The notes under the pieces were generated by a model. That model worked only from the letters and a program-made list of their open reading frames with translations. It searched no databases and was not told the DNA's origin. A stretch of DNA of 64,000 nt from an uncultured Polaribacter sp. (lineage in GTDB: Bacteria; Bacteroidota; Bacteroidia; Flavobacteriales; Flavobacteriaceae): positions 186,001 through 250,000 of the forward strand of contig NZ_CANMVP010000001.1 of the NCBI RefSeq assembly GCF_947501385.1, read 5' to 3'. Position 1 is the stretch's first letter; the number at the start of each line of letters is the position of its first letter. A program made the translations under genes and the position numbers. This document shows positions 18,183-27,947 of this stretch, one piece after another.

Positions 18183-21100
18183 TTAAAATTGAACATTTAC
18201 ACCAAAATTTACCCTTCTTGTATTAGGATACTGACCAAAGAAAAGGATATCTCCTCTTTCTTGGTCTGTAGGCAAGTCAGACCAGAACAACAAATTATTT
18301 CCGTTCATAAATAATCTCACTGAATTCATACCTAAAGCAGATTTAACCTTTTTACCCTTAAGAGTATATGCAATCTCAGCGGTTTTAAGCCTTAGATAGG
18401 ACGCATCATATATAGGTTGCCTGCCTGTATAGGTATAATTAGAATTCAATCTAGGTGCAATTGTAGAAGCATTGGGATTGTCTGGCCACCAATAATCACT
18501 AAAAATATTATGTACTACATCATTATCTCCTGAAAACGGTCTTACTATATCTACCAGTCTACGAGAAACATTACTCACACCAAAAAACTGAACAAATGCA
18601 GAAAAACCTTTATATTCACCTCCCACAGAGAAACTAAGTGTTTTTTGAGGGTGGTTGGAGTACCCATAGGGCGCTTGATCTGCAAAATTTATAAGACCAT
18701 CTCCGTTGTAATCGAGCAACATTAGGTCTCCAGGCAACTTGTCATTATTAAAATTATCTGTTTGTACAGAACCGTACAGGTCATCATAATTCTGTATGAC
18801 CCCATGATCTATAATTTGTTTTATTTGATTGAGCGGGAAATCCTCTTGTTTTTGATTGTACGGCAACAATGGCGCATCTTCAATATATATTATTTTATCT
18901 TTTGCTTGGGTAAAAACTGCTTGAGCCCAATAATAAAGACCAGAAGGAGTCGTTTTTTTCAAATCCAACGTTAGCTCATAGCCTTCAGCCTCTGTTTTAC
19001 CTAAATTCGCCGATATGGGATCTGCACCAAATAAAGCTGGCACCGTACGATTATCTCCTTTGATAAAAATTTTATCACGGTTTTCTTTCCATAAATCCAA
19101 ACTTAAAGAAAGCGTGTTTTTAAGCACTCCTATTTCAACCCCTAGATTGTGCTTTGTCGAAATCTCCCATTGTACATTAGGATTTCCAATAACATCCTGC
19201 TCATAAAGAGGGTAAGGAGGACTGGCCGTAGCAAAAAAACCTCCAGTCAATTGCCCCAAATTGGCAATATTCCCATTAACTATTTGCCATCTATTCTCAA
19301 AAGCCCAACGGTCGCTACCATTATCAGAACCTACTTGCCCCCATGAATATCTTACCTTTAGTCTATCTAACCAATCATAATCCATAAACGACTCTTTATC
19401 AATATTCCAACCGACAGCTAAAGAAGGAAAAAAGCCTAATCGAAACCCTGGGCCGAACTTGTCAGTACCATTGTAGGAGCCATTGAACTCCAACAGGTAC
19501 GTGTTCTTATAATCATATCTAACTCTTCCAGTTAAATCTTGCTGCCTATTTGGAAAAACGCTGCCTTTAGAGTTCTCAATCCTTCTAAACAAGATTAATG
19601 CATCTGTATGGTGTTTGCCAAACGACCTGTCATAACTGAGGTCCAACTGGTAGTCGAATCGTCTGACCAACTGCTTGGAGATACCATTGTTCTCTCCGGA
19701 CACCTCATATGGGGCTACAATAAAATCATAATCATTAAGCCCGGTTGCCGGTAAGAAGAAAGTAGCTGATTGGCGCTCTTCGTCTGTTTGCGCATTTAAA
19801 TATGCTATACCGTCTATATACTTGGAGAGATAGCTACCTCCAAAAGTTTCGGAGATATTCCGCCCCTCGGACCTGTACTGATTGTCCATTGATAGACGAC
19901 CGCTGACAGAAAGTCCTTTTGTAATAAAATTAAGTTTCTGGGTTAAAGTAAAATCTGATGTCATTGTATAATCATTAACACGCTCGATACCTGAATTTCT
20001 CAAACTAGCAATAGGGTTCGTATAAAATGAAAATGACGGATTGAAACCATATACCCCATCTGGATACTTAACAGGAAAATAATTTGGCGGTAAGGTAAAT
20101 ACCCCAAGGTACAATTGGTTAGATGGGTAGGTTGATTGTTTTCTCATACCAACAATCCCAGCGAGGTTAACACTAAACTGTGTGGTATTTGAAATGTTGA
20201 AATCGAAATTACTTCTAAAATTAATTCTATCGTACGTAAAACCAGGATCATATGGTTTATCATTACTATCTCCAGATTTTAAAAGATCTGAATCATGCTG
20301 ATACGAAATTGAACCAAAATATCTAACGGACTCTGTACCTCCGCTAATACCAAGATTGAGTCTATGGTTCCAAGCTACATCATTCAGCATTTCTTCCTGC
20401 CAATTAACATCAGGAAACAACCACTCATCATCGGACGTCAATCTATTTCTATATCTGTTTAAGATGCTATTTGGCGTATAACTCGACCATCCAGACGGAT
20501 TATATCTTAAATCTCGCTCAATAGCCTTGTTCTTGTAATCAAGAGTATTATAAGAATTCATTGGTCTGAAAGCTCTTGACAGCCATTTAAAACCAGAATT
20601 ATAGTTTGCTGTAAATTTCGGCTTTTCTGAAAATGAGCCTCTTTTTGTTGTCACTAGAATAACCCCATTACCCCCTTTAACTCCAAATACGGCAGTAGAC
20701 GAGGCATCTTTTAAAACTGAAATTGTTTCAACATTGGCAGGATCTATATCGTTTAACGATCTTTCTACTCCATCTACTAAAATCAATGGGCTTGAGCCAT
20801 TCCAACTTGTTTGTGCTCGTACAATAATATCTATCCTCTCATTTCCTGGTTGCCCAGTTGACTGAGCGACCTGGACACCAGGCAGTTGTCCTGATAACGC
20901 AAGTGCTAAATTTGTAGTAGCTCCTGTTCTTTCAAGAATCTCTCCAGTTGTTGTGCCTATTGCTCCAACAACACTTTCTTTCTTTTGTTTTCCATAACCT
21001 ACAACAACTATTTCTCCTAATTGAGATATAGAAGTAATCATTTCAACATTAATTAAGCTACTTTCTCGTTTTACTTCATAAGAATAATTTTCAAATCCTA

Positions 21101-21329
21101 AGTACGAAAAATTTAAGATCTCACCTACATTTGCTTTGATTCTATACCTTCCATCAAAATCTGTTAATACTCCTCTATTTGTGCCTTTAACAATGATACT
21201 TACCCCTGGTAAATATTCGTTAGTTTCTTTATCTGTTACCGTTCCTGTAATATTAATTTCTTGAGCATTGACAATTAACCCAGATATAATAAAAAGAAAG
21301 ACAAATAATAGTTTTAATTTTTTTTGCAT
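18183..21329 (-). CDS. SusC-like TonB-dependent transporter (first pair)
   Basis: Outer-membrane glycan importer, 1048 aa. Signal peptide about 1-22 (ending IVNAQ). A carboxypeptidase-D-like regulatory domain follows (about 25-105: TGTVTDKETNEYLPGVSI, then TDFDGRYRI). Next is the TonB-box region VVVGYGKQKKESVVGA, then the plug with VQVAQSTGQPGNERIDIIVR and GVKGGNGVILVTTKRG, and a 22-strand type barrel ending RRVNFGVNVQF. It is the first gene of the SusC-SusD-SusC-SusD-lipoprotein operon. Its promoter region carries the shared direct repeat described separately, so it is probably switched on by the HTCS protein. Uptake should be powered by TonB-ExbBD encoded elsewhere. Confidence 0.96.
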   Translation of the reverse strand: MQKKLKLLFVFLFIISGLIVNAQEINITGTVTDKETNEYLPGVSIIVKGTNRGVLTDFDGRYRIKANVGEILNFSYLGFENYSYEVKRESSLINVEMITSISQLGEIVVVGYGKQKKESVVGAIGTTTGEILERTGATTNLALALSGQLPGVQVAQSTGQPGNERIDIIVRAQTSWNGSSPLILVDGVERSLNDIDPANVETISVLKDASSTAVFGVKGGNGVILVTTKRGSFSEKPKFTANYNSGFKWLSRAFRPMNSYNTLDYKNKAIERDLRYNPSGWSSYTPNSILNRYRNRLTSDDEWLFPDVNWQEEMLNDVAWNHRLNLGISGGTESVRYFGSISYQHDSDLLKSGDSNDKPYDPGFTYDRINFRSNFDFNISNTTQFSVNLAGIVGMRKQSTYPSNQLYLGVFTLPPNYFPVKYPDGVYGFNPSFSFYTNPIASLRNSGIERVNDYTMTSDFTLTQKLNFITKGLSVSGRLSMDNQYRSEGRNISETFGGSYLSKYIDGIAYLNAQTDEERQSATFFLPATGLNDYDFIVAPYEVSGENNGISKQLVRRFDYQLDLSYDRSFGKHHTDALILFRRIENSKGSVFPNRQQDLTGRVRYDYKNTYLLEFNGSYNGTDKFGPGFRLGFFPSLAVGWNIDKESFMDYDWLDRLKVRYSWGQVGSDNGSDRWAFENRWQIVNGNIANLGQLTGGFFATASPPYPLYEQDVIGNPNVQWEISTKHNLGVEIGVLKNTLSLSLDLWKENRDKIFIKGDNRTVPALFGADPISANLGKTEAEGYELTLDLKKTTPSGLYYWAQAVFTQAKDKIIYIEDAPLLPYNQKQEDFPLNQIKQIIDHGVIQNYDDLYGSVQTDNFNNDKLPGDLMLLDYNGDGLINFADQAPYGYSNHPQKTLSFSVGGEYKGFSAFVQFFGVSNVSRRLVDIVRPFSGDNDVVHNIFSDYWWPDNPNASTIAPRLNSNYTYTGRQPIYDASYLRLKTAEIAYTLKGKKVKSALGMNSVRLFMNGNNLLFWSDLPTDQERGDILFFGQYPNTRRVNFGVNVQF

Positions 21330-21375
21330 AAAGTTTTAGTTGTCATTAATAAAGTTTAGCTAATATTTAACAGAA

Positions 21376-21446
21376 CAAATCTACAGTAAAAGTAGAATAT
21401 AAATAGATATTATTTTGCTTATCTTTTGTACAATATTACTATATTG
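21376..21446 (-). promoter_or_regulatory. Promoter of the SusCD operon with proximal repeat element
   Basis: On the minus strand TAGATTTG (21376-21383) fits the Bacteroidota -7 box TAnnTTTG. Exactly 22 bases upstream lies the element CAAAATAATATC (21406-21417), preceded by a conserved stretch extending to about 21446. The same layout is present upstream of the two genes starting at 35421 and 38870. The gap 21330-21662 holds no gene. Confidence 0.65.
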
Positions 21447-21565
21447 TTAAATTTAAATTATTAAATACATTATAAATATCAACTAAAATAACAAATTCAC
21501 TATTTAACAAGGTTTAAAAAATCAAAATCACAAATAACATCATTCTGATAGCATTTTGCTAAAAT

Positions 21566-21577
21566 GATACAATATTG
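21566..21577 (-). promoter_or_regulatory. Distal copy of the shared 12-bp element (SusCD operon)
   Basis: The minus strand reads CAATATTGTATC, within the longer conserved stretch TGTTCAATATTGTATCA (21565-21581). It has the same orientation as the proximal copy and begins 160 bases farther upstream. Probable activator site, perhaps for the HTCS AraC domain. Confidence 0.55.
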
Positions 21578-21662
21578 AACAAATTGGATGACCTAAACTT
21601 AAAAATCAGTTTATAATAAGAAAAGAATAGAATGATTTATAAATCAATTTTATAGATTAAAG

Positions 21663-24209
21663 CTAGTTGTTAATCCAATTAATTTTAAAATCTTCTATAT
21701 TGTGATTTACTGAAATGTTACTGAGTGGAAGAAGTTTTACTTCGCCAGCAATAATATTTACAAAATTATCTTCCAATAATAATTTACTGCCGTTCTCATA
21801 TTCGACCCAAACACCTATAGCGTGATTATCTGTTTTTAACTCTAAATAGGGTTTTCCTGCTTTTCTGATAATTCGAGTGCTTATATGCGCATTAAGAAGA
21901 TTGACATTTTTAATACGATTTAACAATAGAGTCTCTTCTGTTATTACATTTTCTTGATTTATTAAGGCTATTTTTACAATAACATCCTCTCTTGAGCTTC
22001 CTTTTAGTATATTTTTATACTTAGCGTTTATAATTTGAGTAGTTGCCTGCTTATGTATTAATATGTTTTTCTTGATACTATTTATCAATTTACCATTCAA
22101 ACTAAAAATAGATAATTCTACTCTCGACTGTATATTATTCAGTTCATCTGAAGCTACAAATATTTCCAATCTTTTTTGTTTGGGTTCTACAAACACAGCC
22201 ACCTTTTTAAAAGCCCTTTTTAATTGATAATGCAATGGTTTCCAGTTTCCATAATAATCTATTCCCGACCAAGACGCCCCAGGCCAAACATCATTTAATT
22301 GCCAATACAGAGTACCCATACAAAAGGGGCTCTTTTTTCTGTGTTGCAAAACGGCAAATCTTATGGCATCTGCTTGCAAGTATTGGGACTTATAAATAAA
22401 ATCTGAGTATGACGTTGATGGTGGATAGCTTGTTTGAATATAATTCTCTAAATGGTCAATACCTTTTTTCCAACCAGTTTTATATTGTTTAGAGTTTCCC
22501 CAACGAGTTCTGTAAATCATTGCATCAGAATATTTTTCTAAGTCCGCCGAATCTAGAACTTTCTGCATCGTATTTAAAGATGGAAAAGACTGAAAACCAT
22601 ATTCGCTCATAAATCTTCCAACATTATTTTTATACTCTTTAAAATCTCTACCTCCAGACCAAACTGACCAATAATGTAAATCGCCCATTGATTTTTCGTT
22701 TGGATTTATTCCTTTACCGAACGATGTTGGAGAACTGGGTATATAAAATTTTTCTGGATCGTACTTCTTAACAAGAGCTGGCAACATTTCTTCGAACATA
22801 AAATTATAATTCTTTCTTATTATGGGATATTTTTTCTCTAACTTTTTAAAACCTCCCCAATTATGAATTGCCGTTTCAATTTCGTTATTGCCACACCAAA
22901 CTCCTATGGATGGATGATTACGCAATCGCTTTATATTTTCAATAGCTTCTTGCTTTACATTATCAACAAATTCCTTATCGCTAGGATATAATGTGCAGGC
23001 AAACATAAAGTCTTGCCAAACCACAAGCCCTAATTCATCACAGAGATTGTAAAATATATCGTTTTCATAGAATCCACCTCCCCAAACACGAATCATATTC
23101 ATATTAGCATCTGCACATGATTTAATTAGGTGTTGATATTTTTCATCAGTCACTCGATTTAAAAATAAGTCTTGTGGAATGTAATTGCTTCCTTTTGCAA
23201 AAAAGGGAATGCCATTAACTTTAAAAAAGAAACTTCTGCCCATAGCATCTTTTTCTGCTACAACCTCAATATTTCTTAGCCCTATTTTCTCTGAGAACTT
23301 TTGAGTCTGGGTATTTGTTTTTACAGAAACATCAACTTGATACAATTTTTGATTACCCATTCCATTTGGCCACCATAATTCAGGATTTTCAATTTTAAAA
23401 GGGACGCTACAGGTATTTAAACCTTTCTGCAATGTTGTTGTTTCTGAAATTTCTACCCCTTCTACTATAATAGAGACTTTGGCTTCTACTGTTTCTAGGG
23501 AAGTTACTTCTAATATAATATTTAGGTTGGCTTCATCTTTAAGAAGTTCTTCTTGTTTTATCCAAATATTGGTTACTTTAGAATGATCCCAGGCACTCAA
23601 TATTACATTTTTCCAAATACCACAAGAAACAAAACGAGGTCCCCAATCCCAGCCATACTGATATCCTGGTTTGCGTGTAAACATTGAAACCTGAATGTCT
23701 GATTGGTCATTTGGACTTGGAAATTTATAGGGTAAACTTTTATACTTTGCTAAAACATAAGTTATAGGCGAGTGGAAATAAACTCGTAATTCATTCTTTC
23801 CCTGCTTAAGAAACTCTTTTACATTAGCAGACCAACTCCTAAAAAAGTTGTTGGCTTCTATGATTAAATTATCGTTAAGATATACATCTCCATAGGTGTC
23901 TAGACCTTCAAAATTAATTTCTATAACATCTCTTAAAAGCACTTCGGGATCAATATTAAAAAATGTTTTATACTCCCAATCCTCATTTTCAATCCACTTC
24001 TGATGAGATTCGTTTAATCTATAATAAGGGGCTTCTATCTTTTTATTTTCCAATAAATCCAAATGCACATTGCCTGGCACTCTAGCAGACAACCATTTTT
24101 CAGTATCTGCCTGTCTAAAGAACCAACTCGCATCGGATAAATTTATTTGTTGCGAAAAAGATAAGTTACTTACCAATAGCAATAGTGAGGACAATTTATA
24201 TAAATTCAT
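21663..24209 (-). CDS. GH2 beta-mannosidase, exported
   Basis: Exo-acting beta-mannosidase of family GH2, expected to release mannose from the non-reducing end of beta-manno-oligosaccharides. The signal peptide is about 1-20 (ending SFSQ), with no lipobox, so a periplasmic location is likely. Domains: jelly-roll sugar-binding domain (about 25-205, with VPGNVHLDLL and YGWDWGPRF), immunoglobulin-like domain (about 205-315), TIM barrel (about 320-680), and C-terminal beta domains to 848. The acid/base is Glu443 in WCGNNEIE. The nucleophile is Glu536 in MSEYGFQSFPS, a pattern typical of the mannosidase branch. The gene stands just upstream of the SusCD operon but is separated from it by 333 bases that contain the operon promoter. 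Confidence 0.93.
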   Translation of the reverse strand: MNLYKLSSLLLLVSNLSFSQQINLSDASWFFRQADTEKWLSARVPGNVHLDLLENKKIEAPYYRLNESHQKWIENEDWEYKTFFNIDPEVLLRDVIEINFEGLDTYGDVYLNDNLIIEANNFFRSWSANVKEFLKQGKNELRVYFHSPITYVLAKYKSLPYKFPSPNDQSDIQVSMFTRKPGYQYGWDWGPRFVSCGIWKNVILSAWDHSKVTNIWIKQEELLKDEANLNIILEVTSLETVEAKVSIIVEGVEISETTTLQKGLNTCSVPFKIENPELWWPNGMGNQKLYQVDVSVKTNTQTQKFSEKIGLRNIEVVAEKDAMGRSFFFKVNGIPFFAKGSNYIPQDLFLNRVTDEKYQHLIKSCADANMNMIRVWGGGFYENDIFYNLCDELGLVVWQDFMFACTLYPSDKEFVDNVKQEAIENIKRLRNHPSIGVWCGNNEIETAIHNWGGFKKLEKKYPIIRKNYNFMFEEMLPALVKKYDPEKFYIPSSPTSFGKGINPNEKSMGDLHYWSVWSGGRDFKEYKNNVGRFMSEYGFQSFPSLNTMQKVLDSADLEKYSDAMIYRTRWGNSKQYKTGWKKGIDHLENYIQTSYPPSTSYSDFIYKSQYLQADAIRFAVLQHRKKSPFCMGTLYWQLNDVWPGASWSGIDYYGNWKPLHYQLKRAFKKVAVFVEPKQKRLEIFVASDELNNIQSRVELSIFSLNGKLINSIKKNILIHKQATTQIINAKYKNILKGSSREDVIVKIALINQENVITEETLLLNRIKNVNLLNAHISTRIIRKAGKPYLELKTDNHAIGVWVEYENGSKLLLEDNFVNIIAGEVKLLPLSNISVNHNIEDFKINWINN

Positions 24210-24398
24210 ATGAGGATGTTAATACCTTAAAGATTTGCAAAGAACCTTAGAAAAGAGAAATGATAAATTCTGGTAATAAACTTAGTACAAAAGGCAAACA
24301 TTATATTACTACCTAGAAAAAGCTTAGAGTTTGAAATGGAAATACCATAAACTCACTAAAATTAATTGTCCATAAACCCAATTACACAGTGTCTTTAA

Positions 24399-25973
24399 TT
24401 ATTGATTTTTTTTAATTTCTAGTTCTTTCTTCATTCTTTCTAGCACTCCAGCATAATTAATATTGTAAGCGAGATTAGTTTCTTCACCTGGGTCATTTTG
24501 CATATCATAAAGATATTCGTTACCATTTAGGTATACACTATATTTATATCTCATACCACGAATCATATATTGCCCTTTTGCAGTTTCTTTTGTTATATAC
24601 CCTAAGTTTGGAGCAGTACTCAACCGTTCGCAAATAGTATATTTTGGTGCTTCTGACAACGATTTTTTACCTGTAATAAAAGGAGCTAAATTTACACCAT
24701 CTAAATCATCCGGAATTTTTTGCTTTGTAAAAGCAAGTATCGTAGGCATAAAATCCGCAATATTTACTGGGAACTTATATACCCTATTTTTCTTAACAGC
24801 TTTTGGGTACGATATAATATAAGGAATAGTTGCTACCTCATCGTAAAAAGCTTTTGTAGATTTCCATACCATTCTATGGGCACTTGACATATCTCCGTGA
24901 TCTGCTGTAAAAAGAACAATAGTATTATCACGCTGCCCCGATTCTTCCAGCACTTTCATTAACCTACCAACTTGAGCATCGATTAACAAAACATTAGCTA
25001 TATATATTCTCATAAATTCTTTTAACCCTACATCTCCCATCAAATCTACAGATATGGCCGCCCAATCATTATCAAAAAATTTTTCTCTTGAACTGTTCGG
25101 CGCAAATTTTATCTCATCCATATTTACATTTGAATAATATGGATCTGGAGCTACATTCGGGTCATGTGGCACATTAAAAGAAGCAGTTATAGAAAACGGT
25201 CTACCAGCATCTGTACACGCTTTTAATCGCTCTATAGCTTTATTTGCAGTTTTATACTCAAATGTGTTCTCTTCGGACATTAAAAGCCTACCCATTTTAC
25301 CAAAATATTCTTCTGCCCATTCTCCTTTTCCACTTTCTACAATAGGTTTAACTGCCTTTTTGAATTCTTCGGTTTGCTCTACGGGCAAAGACCACCCTTG
25401 CCAGAACATATAACTTTCTTTGGGTTGTTGTTGAACTTTAGCAAAAAGTTCTTTCATATCCTCAGTATATTGAACATCTATGTTATACATATCGGGATAA
25501 GGATAATACGAACGATTGGGAACAGAATCCATAGGCACATTAGCCAGATGCCATTTCCCATAATGGTGTGTTGAATAGCCTGCTTTATTCAAAATCACAT
25601 CAAAAGTGGTATCCGTGGGCTCTATAGCAGCCATTTCAGGTTTTCCCTCACCATATTGGTCAAAGTTACAATTGTGAGGAATCCCGTGATTGTGAGTGTA
25701 TTTTCCAGTTACGAAAGAAGCTCTACTAGGCGAACAAAAAGGCGTAGAGCAATACCCAGCAGTAAACATAGCTCCTTCATTGGCAAGCTTGTCTATATGA
25801 GGTGTATTAATATACCCACCATAACAACTTAAAACTTGGGGATTAAGTTGATCGGTCATAATAACAAGAACATTCGTTTTCTGCCCAGTACTAATATCTT
25901 GTTCTTTTTTCCTATCAGATGAATTGCAACTTATTAAGCACACAATTGCCAAAAGCATAAAAAATCTATTCAT
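24399..25973 (-). CDS. Family S1 sulfatase, lipoprotein (paralogue of the one at 31,048)
   Basis: Formylglycine-dependent glycan sulfatase, 524 aa. Lipobox LISC with Cys16, then NSSDRKKEQD. MTDQLNPQVLSCYGG begins the metal site. The modification motif is CSPSR with Cys80, followed by ASFVTGKYTHNHG. HHYGKWHLAN and TADHGDMSSAHRMVWK complete the active site. It is closely similar along its whole length to the sulfatase at 31,048-32,640, including DMYNIDVQYTE and MFWQGW. The two probably arose by duplication and may act on related sulfate positions. A variant of the shared element (11 of 12 bases) lies about 73 bases upstream of the start. The substrate is not predictable beyond a sulfated sugar. 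Confidence 0.93.
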   Translation of the reverse strand: MNRFFMLLAIVCLISCNSSDRKKEQDISTGQKTNVLVIMTDQLNPQVLSCYGGYINTPHIDKLANEGAMFTAGYCSTPFCSPSRASFVTGKYTHNHGIPHNCNFDQYGEGKPEMAAIEPTDTTFDVILNKAGYSTHHYGKWHLANVPMDSVPNRSYYPYPDMYNIDVQYTEDMKELFAKVQQQPKESYMFWQGWSLPVEQTEEFKKAVKPIVESGKGEWAEEYFGKMGRLLMSEENTFEYKTANKAIERLKACTDAGRPFSITASFNVPHDPNVAPDPYYSNVNMDEIKFAPNSSREKFFDNDWAAISVDLMGDVGLKEFMRIYIANVLLIDAQVGRLMKVLEESGQRDNTIVLFTADHGDMSSAHRMVWKSTKAFYDEVATIPYIISYPKAVKKNRVYKFPVNIADFMPTILAFTKQKIPDDLDGVNLAPFITGKKSLSEAPKYTICERLSTAPNLGYITKETAKGQYMIRGMRYKYSVYLNGNEYLYDMQNDPGEETNLAYNINYAGVLERMKKELEIKKNQ

Positions 25974-26409
25974 TTTAAATTTTAATATTGATTAGGTAAA
26001 TTTCAGAAAAACCAACATAGACACACTACAACAAATCTCCATATTAATACAATATTGCTTCAGAAAAATATAGTTTTGGTATATTAAGTGTTTATAGATA
26101 AGCTAATCTGCCTCCGCAGTCTCAAGTATCTTGCAAACTTGGGAGAGAAGAATTATAGAGACACTTTATTGTTTGTATTTTTAAAATTAAACTAATGGCA
26201 AGATAAAATCTTTTATAAATAATACCAACTTAGTTGTTTGATGCCGTATATAATCTATCTCAAGTATAATGCCGATATAGATTTTAAGGAGCATATATGC
26301 GATATTTAAAATCATAATCGATATAATAACTTTACGAAAAGTAATCTCCAACTAGGTTTTTATTTTTAATTTAAAAGAAAAAAATAACGAATCTACAATC
26401 TACTTTTAT
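25974..26409. other. Gene-free gap between two sulfatase genes
   Basis: 436 bases without a supportable gene. Holds the upstream region of the sulfatase at 24,399, including the element variant at 26046-26057 (plus strand AATACAATATTG). Around 26,118-26,150 there is a G+C-richer imperfect inverted repeat with arms CTCAAGT and ACTTGGGAG. It is not followed by a T-run in the useful direction, so I do not call it a terminator. Confidence 0.4.
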
Positions 26410-27753
26410 CTATTTAAATGGCATCTGCGCACCCACTTCCTTTCGCCACTTTTCAATTTTCTGTTGCATTTCCTTTACTAATCCAGCCTCTGTTCTAACC
26501 AAGTTGTTTTCCTCAGCAACATCTTTTTTCAAGTTGTATAGCTCTTTTTTGCCTGCCCCGAAAAAATTGATGTATTTATAGTCGCCTACTCTAACGGCGG
26601 TGGAAGGACCAAATCTATGTGCCGTAATATGATGAAAATAAAGCTCATCACGTTTTAATCTTTTACCTTCTAGAATTGGAGCAAAACTAACCCCATCTAC
26701 GTGTTGCCTTTTTCCAATCTCAACTCCTGTCAATTCTAGAATAGTGGGATAAAAATCAATACTACTCACAACCTCCTCCGTCTCACAGCTTTTCTTTATT
26801 TTCTTAGGATAATGCACAAACATCGGCTCTCTTATTCCCCCTTCATACATATTCTTCTTACCTCCTCGAAACGGATGGTTTCTAGCCTGCCCCTCTATAC
26901 CTCCATTATCGGAAAAGAAAATCACTATGGTATTGTCCAAGATCCCTTCTTCTTCTAACGCCTTCATCATTCTTCCATAGCTTTCATCAACACTTTCTTT
27001 CATAGCCATATAATGAGCGTCCTGAAAACCTTTTTCGGGACAACCTTTATCTAGATACTTTTGGATTTTTTCTTTTTTTGCTTTTAGTGGACGATGCACA
27101 GCGTAATGCCAAAAATTAAGGAAAAATGGCTCTTCTTTATTTTCTTTAATAAATTTTACAGCTTCATCTGTCAAGCGATCTGAAAGGTATTGTCCTTTTT
27201 CGCCATCTGGCAGTGTAGGGTTGCGAAATGGTGAAAACCATGCTCTTGATATTGGACCATCCCACAATCCTATAGTATAATCGAAGCCATGATTAGGGGG
27301 AGTAAAATTACCCGTACCTATATGCCACTTACCTATATGACAAGTTTTATATCCGCCATCTTTTAATGCTTCAGCAAGGGTATATTCTTCCAATTCTACT
27401 TGCATAGCTTCCTTAGGAAACTTCCATTCTTTGAAACGGTTTCCTTTTGATTTGGGATTTGGCGGAATCCAACTGGTAATATGTAGTCTTGCTGGATATT
27501 TGCCAGTAAGAATCGATGCCCTTGTTGGTGAACATTCTGGTGCTGCAGCATAGGCATTAGTAAAAACCATAGAATCTTCAGCATATTTATCAATATTTGG
27601 GGTTTCAATTTTCATATCACCAGTATACCCCAAATCTCCATACCCCATATCATCAACCATAAATATGATTACATTTGGTTTTTTTTGTTTTTGAATAGCA
27701 TATAAGCTAAGCGTTGAACATAATACGATAATAAAAAATATAACTCTTTTCAT
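26410..27753 (-). CDS. Family S1 sulfatase, periplasmic
   Basis: Formylglycine-dependent sulfatase, 447 aa, the shortest of the six in this window. Signal peptide about 1-20 (ending SLYAI), without lipobox. Metal-binding MVDDMGYGDLGY lies near 32-43. The modification motif is CSPTR with Cys74, followed by ASILTGKYPARLH. GKWHIGTGNF and FFSDNGGIEGQARNHPFRGG are the remaining active-site blocks. The layout is that of classical arylsulfatase-A-like enzymes. It lies 194 bases after the iduronate-sulfatase-like gene and may be transcribed with it. Which sugar it desulfates is unknown. Confidence 0.92.
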   Translation of the reverse strand: MKRVIFFIIVLCSTLSLYAIQKQKKPNVIIFMVDDMGYGDLGYTGDMKIETPNIDKYAEDSMVFTNAYAAAPECSPTRASILTGKYPARLHITSWIPPNPKSKGNRFKEWKFPKEAMQVELEEYTLAEALKDGGYKTCHIGKWHIGTGNFTPPNHGFDYTIGLWDGPISRAWFSPFRNPTLPDGEKGQYLSDRLTDEAVKFIKENKEEPFFLNFWHYAVHRPLKAKKEKIQKYLDKGCPEKGFQDAHYMAMKESVDESYGRMMKALEEEGILDNTIVIFFSDNGGIEGQARNHPFRGGKKNMYEGGIREPMFVHYPKKIKKSCETEEVVSSIDFYPTILELTGVEIGKRQHVDGVSFAPILEGKRLKRDELYFHHITAHRFGPSTAVRVGDYKYINFFGAGKKELYNLKKDVAEENNLVRTEAGLVKEMQQKIEKWRKEVGAQMPFK

Positions 27754-27947
27754 CTTTTTTCTTAATTAGGATTAAATTAACTATTATTCTATTAGCACAC
27801 CCAAACCCTCTACACACACGTCTTATTAGTAGTTCGCCGAATGTTATTTTCCCATCTTGGTCAAATCTCATATGACATCAGTAAGGTATTCTATATATGA
27901 TTTGAAAAACTCATCATTTTTATTGTTAAAAAAACAACCTAAAGATA

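Noticed and set aside
26046..26057. Fourth promoter of the shared type ahead of the sulfatase at 24,399
   Set aside because: The 12-mer matches at 11 positions and lies at the right distance from the start, but there is no TAnnTTTG box at 22 bases and no second copy. Kept only as a weak candidate.
26118..26150. Imperfect inverted repeat with higher G+C between two sulfatases as terminator or insertion-sequence end
   Set aside because: No T-run follows on the useful strand, and I see no target duplication or transposase remnant nearby.
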